From positions 1 to 64,000 of the forward strand of contig JARWMV010000070.1 of assembly GCA_030998015.1 (NCBI GenBank): 64,000 bases of DNA, written 5' to 3'. Origin of the DNA: Ceratorhiza oryzae-sativae. Taxonomy: Eukaryota > Basidiomycota > Agaricomycetes > Cantharellales > Ceratobasidiaceae. Below the pieces are notes generated by a model. The model worked only from the letters and a program-made list of their open reading frames with translations, was not told the DNA's origin and made no database searches. Position numbers and translations under genes: made by a program. Positions 48,717-59,848 of this stretch are shown here, one piece after another (the stretch's first letter is position 1; every line of letters begins with the position of its first letter).

Positions 48717-49998
48717 TATGGCGCCAATAGCCTCGAGCCTAACGTAAGCCCTGAAAAAGCTGTAGGAGTTGGATTTGGAATGCGCCATGAGCCAGTCAAG
48801 GTCACCCACAGGCCTCTTTCTAGTCGCTACGGAGAGTGCTAGGAACGAGTCGCCAAACAACGAGCATTCTTCAAGTCGTAGTATAGACAGCTATTCGTTT
48901 GATTGTTTTAGTGATTGTACGGGCAAACCTCGAGCGTTAGCGTCCCCTATGTGGTGTATGGGGAATTGTGCATCGGAACCAGTGGAGTTGCACGAGCAGA
49001 CTGACACAGGGATTGGCCACACCGCTTACCACGGCCTCACCTTTTGGGGCATATCACGTGAATGTGCTGAGCTCTCCTCGATACCACACCGTCGCCCGCG
49101 CCGCATACCCTTCTGCCCTCCTCTTCGTCCGAACCCTCAATCACTGCATCAATGCTGCGCACGGAATAGCCTCTCTGCCTCCCGTTGGGAGTCCACCTCG
49201 ACCCAACAAAGTCTTCCTTGCTGATCGAGGTGGCCGGTTAGGTTGGCGCACTCACGTCCCACACCTCACTAGCCGAACCTTCAGAAAACTGCCGGTATGG
49301 ATCTATGAATTATCAAATTTAATATGCAAATGACACATCAGCAATCCCATTCTATGTCTTCGCATACTAGGCATGGCCCCGAGTGGTCCTACAGTCAATT
49401 CATAGGTGTGCGAACACAGCTGAGTAGGTGTCAGGTTCTCGATTCTGAGTCCTAAAAACGATGTAGTCGTGGATGAATGGGTCCAAGGCGATAGCTTTTG
49501 ATCAACCGGGCTGCTGTGACAGAACGTGCAAGCCGACCTATGTTTAGAGGCCAATCTCTTCCTCCTCATTCCACGTTCTACAATAAGTCATTGTGGGTTG
49601 TCTCTTATCGATCCTTCAATGGGAGGTTTTATCCTTCTACGAATAAAGCGCAATAACTAATAAGCATGCCGTTGTTCACCACAAATTCGTGAAACACATT
49701 CAACGGTATGCAAGCGTGATTAAGTCGGGGGAATGCTACCGAAGAAGAAGAGAGCACATGGCTGGCTCAACGAAGTTTAATTAACTACTACTCCCAACTG
49801 TTTTGATTCCTTAGTACCATTGAATATTGTATTCCTTAATTTACCCTGTGGTCATTGGGGTATGCACAAAATGTGAAGCTCCCTCAAGACGGGATCACCT
49901 AAGGAAACACATTGGTGGGATAGGGCTACAAGCCAAACCACGGAATCCTTCGATCCGCTAGCAGGGGAATTGTTGGAGTAGATCTAATTTCTCACCTA
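48717..49998. other. intergenic, possible coding tail
   Basis: Plus-strand frames at 48769-49224 and 48968-49333 overlap. The second contains a Pro/Ala-rich stretch (SPRYHTVARAAYPSALLF). It could be further exons of the preceding gene, but I could not find a consistent splice path. From 49340 to 49998 nothing is seen. Confidence 0.35.
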
Positions 49999-51394
49999 CA
50001 GTGGGCCACAAATCAAATGGGACATGTGACCATCTGACAGAGAATCATCTGTAAAAGATGAAGGATAGGCAATATCAGACACATGTATTAGTAGAATATA
50101 TAGCTATATGCCATATGATTTCCCTGGCAAATTTTCAGGACAACAGCTTGACTCTATGGCAAGATAATTTTTGGAGAAATTTTTGGCTGTCCCATTTGAT
50201 TTGACAATTTGTACCTGCATGCTCATGCTGGGTAAAAACAGGCTAGCCTGCTCATTTCCTGGTCAATTTATCTAAAAAGAAATATGCCAGGCATCTTTTA
50301 AACACCATAAGAGTATGTTTTCAGAGTTTCAGCAAGTTGGCTGTTGAAGATGCTAGGTTTGCATGCTCTCCCACCCCTTGTTTCACACTGATTTAGGCAG
50401 TTCATCTAATACAAATCACATTAAGACATTCAATGATCATTTATAAGCTCTAAATGCATGAATGAAACCAGCTAAGAGGCACATACAGGAGTGGAAGTAG
50501 CTGGGATACATTTCCATGCATACACCCAATGGAATAAACCAGTCATGCTGAGGGCAGGAGTTCAGCTGGAAGTCTAAAAGCTACATGGATTATAGTACCC
50601 CTGGGAGGAATCTTTGATCTAAGTTTCAAGAGGACAGGGTAAAGACAAGGAAATTTACAGACCATGCAGTGCAAATTGTCTCCAATGTCATAGTAAATCT
50701 GATCAAAAAGTCCAATTTTTGTACTGCATGGTCTGTAAATTTCCTTGTCTTTACCCTGTCCCCTTGAAACTTAGATCAAAGATTCCTCCCAGGGGTACTA
50801 TAATCCATGTAGCTTTTAGACTTCCAGCTGAACTCCTGCCCTCAGCATGACTGGTTTATTCCATTGGGTGTATGCATGGAAATGTATCCCAGCTACTTCC
50901 ACTCCTGTATGTGCCTCTTAGCTGGTTTCATTCATGCATTTAGAGCTTATAAATGATCATTGAATGTCTTAATGTGATTTGTATTAGATGAACTGCCTAA
51001 ATCAGTGTGAAACAAGGGGTGGGAGAGCATGCAAACCTAGCATCTTCAACAGCCAACTTGCTGAAACTCTGAAAACATACTCTTATGGTGTTTAAAAGAT
51101 GCCTGGCATATTTCTTTTTAGATAAATTGACCAGGAAATGAGCAGGCTAGCCTGTTTTTACCCAGCATGAGCATGCAGGTACAAATTGTCAAATCAAATG
51201 GGACAGCCAAAAATTTCTCCAAAAATTATCTTGCCATAGAGTCAAGCTGTTGTCCTGAAATTTTGCCAGGGAAATCATATGGCATATAGCTACATATTCT
51301 ACTAATACATGTGACTGATATTGCCTATCCTTCATCTTTTACAGATGATTCTCTGTCAGATGGTCACATGTCCCATTTGATTTGTGGCCCACTG
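49999..51394. mobile_element. 1.4-kb palindromic (foldback) Tc1-like non-autonomous element
   Basis: The whole 1396-bp element is one inverted repeat. Arms of about 680 bp (49999-50678 and 50715-51394) are separated by about 36 bp and differ at only a few positions. TA flanks it at 49997-49998 and 51395-51396, and its ends begin CAGTGGGCCACAAATCAAAT, so it fits a Tc1/mariner-type target and terminus. There is no ORF of interest. Each arm contains a second, inverted copy of the terminal motif (CAAATCAAATGGGAC at 50009-50023 against GTCCCATTTGATTTG at 50189-50203). I found no CpG in it, although both flanks are CpG-rich. Confidence 0.88.
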
Positions 51395-51569
51395 TATATA
51401 GTCTTCGTGGTCTACCACCTCAGCCATCTATTGTGCATATATGCGTCCCCATGGCATATCATTTCGAATTTTATATAAACAGATCGTATCCTCTTTATTC
51501 TACGCGGCGATTTATCTCCCCTCAGCCCTCCTCATTCCCTGCACCATCAGGTATATATAGGGAAATCGA

Positions 51570-52116
51570 TTACTTGTAAATATAGCAACTGCATGGTCCA
51601 CGCATTAGCCCCGCATCACGAATCATAAGGACACAGTTCTCACATGTAATGGCCGTCGCACGCATTGGGATGGCCGCCCGTGCTACCGTAGTTCAAACGC
51701 CAGCGGTTGCCCTCGTCCACCATGTCGTCGGGGTCGCCAAGAGAAACATCGTCATGCGGCGAACCGTTTTTGAAGATGTCTGCATCGATCGTTCGTCAGT
51801 ACAAGGTCAACCAGGGAGACATAGTGCGTACAGCAGATGTAGTGGCCTGGGCAAGCGTTCGGATGACCTTCGGTGCTACCAAAGTTCAGCTTGAACCGAT
51901 CGCCCTGGTCCGTCACCAGGTCCGGGTTTCCGTAGGACGTCTCACGCTTCGAAAGCTAAAAATAAAGAATAATGAGAAAAAAGAAAGAAAGAAAGAGAGG
52001 TTAGCGTGTGCATCAAGTGCAGCGAAACATAGGCGACTCACGTTCTCAACCGGGGAGCCAGCAACCAACGCAGCCGCGGTAGCAGCGAAAGCGAGGAAAG
52101 TGGTATAAAAGTGCAT
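51570..52116 (-). CDS. small secreted protein with duplicated domain, copy A
   Basis: Four exons on the minus strand, mirror image of copy B: exon 1 52042-52116, last exon 51570-51588. About 117 residues: signal peptide MHFYTTFLAFAATAAALVAG, a short pro-region ending in a Kex2-like LSKR, then two related domains of about 38 residues. All splice sites and frames are intact, and most differences from copy B seem silent. It has two cysteines per domain (C-x5-C). The 3' end lies 175 bp from the palindromic transposon. I recognise no family; a small secreted protein of this kind could act in the wall or outside the cell. Confidence 0.85.
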
Positions 52117-52199
52117 GGTAGTAAAAGGCTTTTGTTCCCAAGAGATGACTGGAAGCTTTGGATTGCTGGATGGTTGAGTTGCACCGAGCTCCGTGCTTT

Positions 52200-52211
52200 C
52201 TTATTTATATC
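52200..52211 (-). promoter_or_regulatory. TATA box of secreted-protein gene, copy A
   Basis: GATATAAATAAG on the minus strand, 84 bases before the ATG at 52116. Position and sequence are the same as in copy B. Confidence 0.65.
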
Positions 52212-53532
52212 TTTTCTGACCGATGCCGGAGCCAGCCTCACAAGCACACAAACACACGTAGTCATCGGAGCGCCGCAAACGCATACATCCGGGATTCGTG
52301 GCTTCGATTCAATGGAGCCGCCCATCAAACACTACAGAAGCCGTGCGGCCAAGTCGGACACGGGGTATTTTTAGGTTTTCGTGGGGCGAGGTGATTGCGA
52401 TCAGAGCCACAATACATACATACAGCATATTCGCACAGCCCGAGGCCGAGCGCCGTAGCTTCCATTCACGTTAGGTTATGAGTAATTGCACATACGGTGT
52501 TGCGATTTTGGTTCCCTTCTGTTGAGTTATTTCAATCCATAGCTAACCGCATGGTTCGAAGAATCCTATGCACCGCGTATCAGAGTTCCGAGACAACATG
52601 AATGCGGTGAAATCGGTGCTGGTTTATGTAGCCAACTATGCGTCGCGAAATCCACAGGATATCTCGTCAAATATATGGACAAAATGTATCTCACCTGCTC
52701 TTCAGCTCCGTCTTGAATTACACCGTAACATTTGTATTCAGAGTGAATCACATCATCATATGCAATTTGAGTGAGCGAAAAATGTATGTGTTCGAAAGAG
52801 TTTGGCCTGCTAGCTTCAGTTTAGCTTCCTTGTCTCTTCGTATTTGCCGCTCACTCCTTCCGATTCAAATGGCTCAAGTCGAACAAAAGAATCGTCACTA
52901 ACATGTAAAATCATGATGACATTGCACGTTGCACATATCCGCGTATTCGGTTTTTTGCACTCTCACTTCAAGCATAATATTCACGCACAGCTCTGGCTGC
53001 CGTGCCAACCGGGACGCGTTCTGGAGGGTAAGATTGAAATTGATTCAAGAGCAGGTAAGATACATTTTGTCCATATATTTGACGAGATATCCTGTGGATT
53101 TCGCGACGCATAGTTGGCTACATAAACCAGCACCGATTTCACCGCATTCATGTTGTCTCGGAACTCTGATACGCGGTGCATAGGATTCTTCGAACCATGC
53201 GGTTAGCTATGGATTGAAATAGCTGAACAGAAGGGAACCAAAATCACAACACCGTATGTGCAATAACTCATAACCTAACGTGGATGGAAGCTACGGCGCT
53301 CGGCCTCGGGCTGTGCGGATATGCTGCATGTATGTATTGTGGCTCTGATCGCAATCACCTCGCCCCATGAAAACCTAAAAATACCCCGTGTCCGACTTGG
53401 CCGCACGGCTTCCGTGGTGTTTGATGGGCGGCTCCATTGAATCGAAGCCACGAATCCCGGATGTATGCGTTTGCGGCGCTCCGATGACTACGTGTGTTTG
53501 TGTGCTTGTGAGGCTGGCTCCAGGTCAGAAAA

Positions 53533-53544
53533 GATATAAATAAG
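53533..53544 (+). promoter_or_regulatory. TATA box of secreted-protein gene, copy B
   Basis: GATATAAATAAG, 84 bases before the ATG at 53628. Confidence 0.65.
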
Positions 53545-53627
53545 AAAGCACGGAGCTCGGTGCAACTCAACCACCCAGCAATCCAAAGCTTCCAGTCATC
53601 TCTTAGAAACAAAAGCCTTTTACTACC

Positions 53628-54174
53628 ATGCACTTTTATACCACTTTCCTCGCTTTCGCTGCTACCGCGGCTGCGTTGGTTGCTGGCTCTCCGGTTGAGA
53701 ACGTGAGTCGCCTATGTTTCGCTGCACTTGATGCACACGCTAACCTCTCTTTCTTTCTTTCTTTTTTCTCATTATTCTTTATTTTTAGCTTTCGAAGCGT
53801 GAGACGTCCTACGGAAACCCGGACCTGGTGACGGACCAGGGCGATCGGTTCAAGCTGAACTTTGGTAGCACCGAAGGTCATCCGAACGCTTGCCCAGGCC
53901 ACTACATCTGTTGTACGCACTACGTCTCCCTGGTTGACCTTGTACTGACGAACGATCGATGCAGACATCTTCAAAAACGGTTCGCCGCATGACGATGTTT
54001 CTCTTGGCGACCCCGACGACATGGTGGACGAGGGCAACCGCTGGCGTTTGAACTACGGTAGCACGGGCGGCCACCCCAATGCGTGCGACGGCCATTACAT
54101 GTGAGAACTGTGACCTAACGATTCGTGATGCGGGGCTAATGCGTGGACCATGCAGCTGCTATATTTACAAGTAA
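53628..54174 (+). CDS. small secreted protein with duplicated domain, copy B
   Basis: Exons 53628-53702, 53789-53912, 53965-54100 and 54156-54174 give 117 residues with consistent phase. The signal peptide ends around residue 20; SPVENLSKR is a pro-region with a Kex2-type dibasic site. Domain 1 (exon 2) contains GDRFKLNFGSTEGHPNAC and GHYICYIFK; domain 2 (exon 3) contains GNRWRLNYGSTGGHPNAC and GHYICYIYK. The shared pattern is GNPD-like start, G-[DN]-R-[FW]-x-L-N-[FY]-G-S-T-x-G-H-P-N-A-C-x-G-H-Y-I-C-Y-I. Each domain sits mostly on its own exon with an intron near the same Tyr-Ile-Cys site, so the gene grew by exon duplication. Family unknown to me; extracellular location is inferred. Confidence 0.88.
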
Positions 54175-54180
54175 TCGATC

Positions 54181-54744
54181 TTCCCGTTCCAGTGGATCGA
54201 AATAGGTCCTGAGCTGGGCTGTGGTTAGGTGCTATCTGTATTTTTTCTAGCTTCTATGTATGGCATACAATTTCAGAATGCAGAGGAACATCTGCATCAA
54301 TGACCAAACGCTCCCGGATATGTGATGGGAGAAGTACTGGGGATCCGGTGTATGTTCCACCGACCACGCGCCACGGATATGAAGCCGTAAGAATCGCAGA
54401 ATGCGCATACACGGAAAAATGAAAATCGAGAGTATAACACTCATCGTGCCGCCATGTGATTTTTGAGTCCACCGTTCCTCCCTAGCTCCTTTCCACCCGA
54501 CTTTTCGTTCGATTTTCGGACTTTAACATCAAAACTAAATCTATTACCTGGGATGTATCTCGGGGGAGATCCCCGCTATTGCACCAAGGGCAGCCGGGAC
54601 AGCATGTTGCCCGCTTAAGTGGGTTCTACACTCCCAACTTGAGAAATATAATAGGGAAACCCAAAAACGTCGAGTTTAATTTCGTATTCAAAAAGTTACT
54701 TCGTTCCATGTTTTATACAGATCTAACCATACATTCTCGCCCCC
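54181..54744. other. intergenic, nothing seen
   Basis: 3' flanks of secreted-protein gene copy B and of DAHP synthase. Only short chance frames are present. Confidence 0.5.
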
Positions 54745-56361
<1,617 letters not shown>

Positions 56362-56602
56362 TTTAATAGGGGCAGTGAATTTATGAGTCCAAGAGATTTC
56401 TTTACGACAGTCTCAATCAGGATACAGGGGGACAGAAAAGTTTTGGCCGCCGTCGGACTGGTTCGGTTGAAGCTTTGGAGCGATCATCCTCATCGGTTAA
56501 TTGTGCATACGTAATCATTGGCGCTTGAGGACCCTGAGTATCTCGATCACATTTTTGGTTCAAGCCACCACACCTTCACCTCACGTCAATTGCCATATAA
56601 AA
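56362..56602. promoter_or_regulatory. shared divergent promoter of DAHP synthase and eIF3i
   Basis: Only 241 bp separate the two start codons. TATAAAAATGG stands directly at the eIF3i ATG and is unlikely to be its TATA box, given the spacing. No other element can be assigned. Confidence 0.6.
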
Positions 56603-58263
56603 ATGGTAAATTCATTTTGGTATTTTGCCTTTCCCTATGATTACTAAAGCGACTTGAAGCGGCCTATTCTCCTCCAAGGTATTGGGCTCGGGTCTATGCC
56701 CTTCCTTGCAGCTGGACCAACTAACAATGCATAGGTCACGAACGCTCTCTCACCCAGATCAAGTACAACGCCGAGGGAGACTTGCTTTTCACAGCTTCAA
56801 AGGGTATCTCCTAGTCTACCCTTCACTCCAATCATTTCGCTTACTATCCGCCTAGACCATGTGATCAACGTCTGGTACACACACAATGGCGAGCGGGTGG
56901 GCACATATGATGACCATAACGGATCAGTTTGGACGGTTGATGTCGACTGTAAGTATGGAATATCCTTTTTCCGTTTTCAATACCTTACTTCTCATGCTTT
57001 TAGCCCAGTCCCGATTCCTTCTTTCTGGCGCAGCAGATAACACGATGAAACTCTGGGAGGCGTCTACCGGGAAATGCCTCTATACATGGGAGTTCCCGAC
57101 AGCAGTAAAACGTGTTGCATGGAGTGAAGATGACCAGGAGATTTTGTGTGTTACTGAGCAACGAATGGGATATCAAGTATGCACCACCAAACCAGGTGGC
57201 TCAAGGAATTGATTACTTACTGGTTGCGTCATAGGGAGCGATTAGAGTATTCAGAGTAAATAGAGAGGATCCCACTCAACGTTGGTCTAAAGTTCCGTCT
57301 CCTGGCACAGCGATTAATAAACGATTGCAGAAACCCTGGAGCCGTTATCTATGTTCAACCCGGTTGGGTCAAAGGCTACCGTTGCAGCATTTTCTTATAC
57401 AAACGATATCATTATCACGGGTCAGCCACTTTTTCTTCGTCTTACCTCCTTTGATCCAATGTCGTCTTTTTCATTTGTACTATGTGACTCAATCGCTCGA
57501 TCCGTAGGTCACGAATCCGGCAAAGTCGCGATGTTCGACGCTAAATCGGGCGACGAGCTCACATCGAATCAACGGGCTCACCTTGAACAAGTAACAGATC
57601 TCCAGCTTTCGCTCGATAGGACCTATTTCATTACAAGCAGTAAAGATCGAAGCGCCAAGGTAGGATCCATGTCCTACACCATCCCATCATGCAGTAATCG
57701 ATAGCTCCATAGCTTCATGAAACCAAAACACTGAAAGTCCTCAAGAACTACTCGACCGATGGCCCCCTGAATAGTGCAGCCATCGCTCCCTTGAGACCAT
57801 ATGTACGTACTTCGCCCTTCCTCGCTTCTGATATGTTGAAATTTACATCTGTTGCTCCGGTTGATCCGATTCCGATATTTTGCGGTTTTTGGTCCTGAAC
57901 GCGGTGATATATATATATATATATAGATTTTGGTTGGAGGAGGCCAGGAAGCCATGAATGTGACGACTACGTCTGCCCGTCAAGGAAAATTCGAGACTCG
58001 GTTCTGGCATAAGATCTTCGAGGAGGAAGTCGGGCGAGTCAAAGGTCACTTCGGGCCTATCAATACGTATGTCCGTTAATGGCTGTGGCGTATTTCGCTT
58101 TCATTTGACCGAGGGCTTTATGACCTCATTTAGAATCGCTGTTCACCCCTCTGGGCGACAATATGCATCTGGAGGCGAGGACGGCTTTGTTCGTTTACAC
58201 CATTTTGACGATAGTTATTTCAAAGCAAAACCGTATGGTGATCTGAATGACCCTGATGACTGA
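56603..58263 (+). CDS. TIF34: eukaryotic translation initiation factor 3 subunit I (WD repeats)
   Basis: Eleven exons: 56603-56605, 56660-56678, 56735-56803, 56856-56948, 57004-57176, 57235-57280, 57331-57420, 57508-57659, 57713-57802, 57927-58066, 58134-58263, totalling 334 residues, as usual for eIF3i. The protein is a WD40 propeller: [110 protein letters not shown], and the C-terminal [13 protein letters not shown]. It belongs to the eIF3 complex that loads mRNA on the 40S ribosome. The first coding exon is the ATG alone, followed at once by an intron. Intron 9 ends in a (TA)n run before its AG. Confidence 0.95.
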
Positions 58264-58932
58264 GAGGGGGGAGTGGAAAGGGCGTAATGTAACGCATGAA
58301 TCTAGTCTTGAATATCCGTATTTTGATGGCCAAATATGCTCATTTTCGTGATTTTTGTGGGTGGAAGAAGAGTATTCGATAAGGATGAGCGGAGTGGCCA
58401 GCATTAAATGCGGTCTTTGACCAAGAATGCAAGTGTTTGTCACGCGCCTTGCGGCGTGGATTTGAATCTCATACGGGCCAGTACCGCACCACCATCAGTC
58501 TCCTGTTTGCGAGCTAGACTGGTTTTCGTCGGGTCCGCTGATGGTTTCGGTGTTTAGAAGCACTCCCGTGGAGGTTGTCGTGGACTGACTTGATTGCCGT
58601 TCAGCAATAACACTATTCGATAGACTGTTGTGCGTTCACCTGAATTCTCGTCTAATACTTGAATATATGCGATACTATATCTTTAGAACCTGTCACTGGA
58701 ACCGCAATCCGACAAAGCTGAATTACATCGTCAAAGAACGATTAGTAATTGCTAAAGACGCACAAATTAGAAGCACTGATTCCGGAGCTCGCATATGGTT
58801 TCAAGAAGACCTCTATTCAGCCTGTTGCCAGATACGCCACCGCGCCATAAAAGCTCCAGCTCGCGCCGATTGAACTCAGATAAAGCACAGGCTGAAAAAT
58901 AGCTCTCATTCTCTCCTCAAGGTGGTACCCCT
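58264..58932. other. intergenic, nothing certain
   Basis: 3' flank of eIF3i. A plus-strand frame at 58628-58873 lacks support. CCATAAAAGC near 58844 could be the TATA box of the former PEBP gene. Confidence 0.45.
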
Positions 58933-59534
58933 ACGATAAAACTCGTCCTTTTAGCTATCACTTCCCTGGCATTTGTTGCGTCCACGACCGCAACATACTG
59001 GCCGCTCGAATACCCCTCACTCTCTGAAGTCAAGGAAAAGTTCTACGAAGCAGCCATCGTTCCTGATGTACTGGCAGCGTTCGATCCCACGGCTCTCCTC
59101 TACTTGACATACACTGGAAACCTCTCCCAAGGGTCGAATTCAGAGGTTATTCTTCCTGGAACACCAGTTGCTAGAAACGGTCGGTGATGCATACTTCTCA
59201 TGTGATCGTAGACTCATTACAATATGACCTTGAGATACTTTGGTTGCTCCTCAGCTGTTTGCTACCGGGCTGAAATCGGGTCCTTACATCATCGCGATTG
59301 TCGATCCGGACGCACCCTCCCATTCCAATCCAACCTCAGCGCAATTTCGCCACTTTCTTGCCGGCAATTTGACCGTATCAGGCGCTGAATCAAGCTACGT
59401 ACCTGATAGTTTCCTCTTAAAGAACCTTACACCGGCTGTCAATGACTACAGTCCACCAGTGCGTCGACTTTGTGACATTTACGTGTTCTGTATTCACTTA
59501 TGAATAGGCGCCACCACCTGGGTCTGGTCCTCAT
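58933..59534 (+). pseudogene. secreted phosphatidylethanolamine-binding (PEBP) family gene, broken
   Basis: Exon 1 (58933-59179) encodes a signal peptide whose first codon is ACG where ATG is expected (IKLVLLAITSLAFVAS follows), and no in-frame ATG precedes it. The body follows (WPLEYPSLSEVKEKFYEA). Exon 2 (from 59235) carries the PEBP core TLVAPQLFATGLKSGPYI, IVDPDAPSHSNPTSAQFRHF and NDYSPPVRR (or its spliced form), then APPPGSGPH. Just after this the Copia LTR begins at 59535, in the place where the family has its P-H-R-Y-V-F strand. The gene thus lacks both its start and its C-terminal third. PEBP/YbhB-like proteins bind anions or lipids. Confidence 0.82.
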
Positions 59535-59814
59535 TGTTGAACGATTCCGTGCATATATCGAGCATATATCGATATTTTACCTTTCCTTTGTCTCGCGTCC
59601 GACATTATGTGTTTTATCTCCGTTTGTACTTTCTTTCTCTCGTATACACGCCGATGTACTGCCTGGATTTATCCGTTGTATTCTATATAAACGAATGTAC
59701 AAGTCGCTCGATCGACAGCGACGTTCTCCCCACTCATCTCTAGCAGGCTCAATCCACTTCGTCTCACTGTGCTAAGTCATACATTGGAGCGCATTTACTC
59801 ACTGCGCTTCAACA
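59535..59814 (+). repeat. 5' LTR of the Copia element
   Basis: Starts TGTTGAACGA and ends GCGCTTCAACA, with the terminal inverted repeat TGTTGAA/TTCAACA. The border is fixed on the left by the break in PEBP and on the right by the adjoining primer site. Confidence 0.85.
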
Positions 59815-59832
59815 GGTTATGAGCCCTGCTCG
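59815..59832 (+). promoter_or_regulatory. Copia primer binding site, initiator tRNA-Met half
   Basis: GGTTATGAGCCCTGCTCG directly follows the LTR. GGTTATGAGCCCTGC is the reverse complement of the anticodon stem-loop of fungal initiator tRNA (GCAGGGCTCATAACC, anticodon CAT). Copia-type elements are known to use such a cleaved tRNA half as primer. Confidence 0.75.
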
Positions 59833-59848
59833 TTATTGAGCTCACTGG

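Larger units (their letters stand above)
51565..54180. repeat. gene-scale inverted duplication (two arms of about 1.13 kb)
   Basis: Arms at about 51565-52703 and 53047-54180 are reverse complements with roughly 98% identity by eye, around a 343-bp spacer (52704-53046) without features. Each arm carries a full small secreted-protein gene with its TATA box, so the genes stand head to head. One visible difference is a short deletion in the right arm near 53520 relative to 52220. Confidence 0.93.

Noticed and set aside
52568..53181. Open frames on both strands near 52568-52774 and 52981-53181 (starting MHRVSEFRDN)
   Set aside because: They are mirror images lying in the inner arms of the inverted repeat, run into the spacer, and have no domain, splice or promoter support.
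59500..59775. 91-residue frame starting at 59500
   Set aside because: It lies almost entirely in the Copia LTR and crosses the PEBP/LTR junction.
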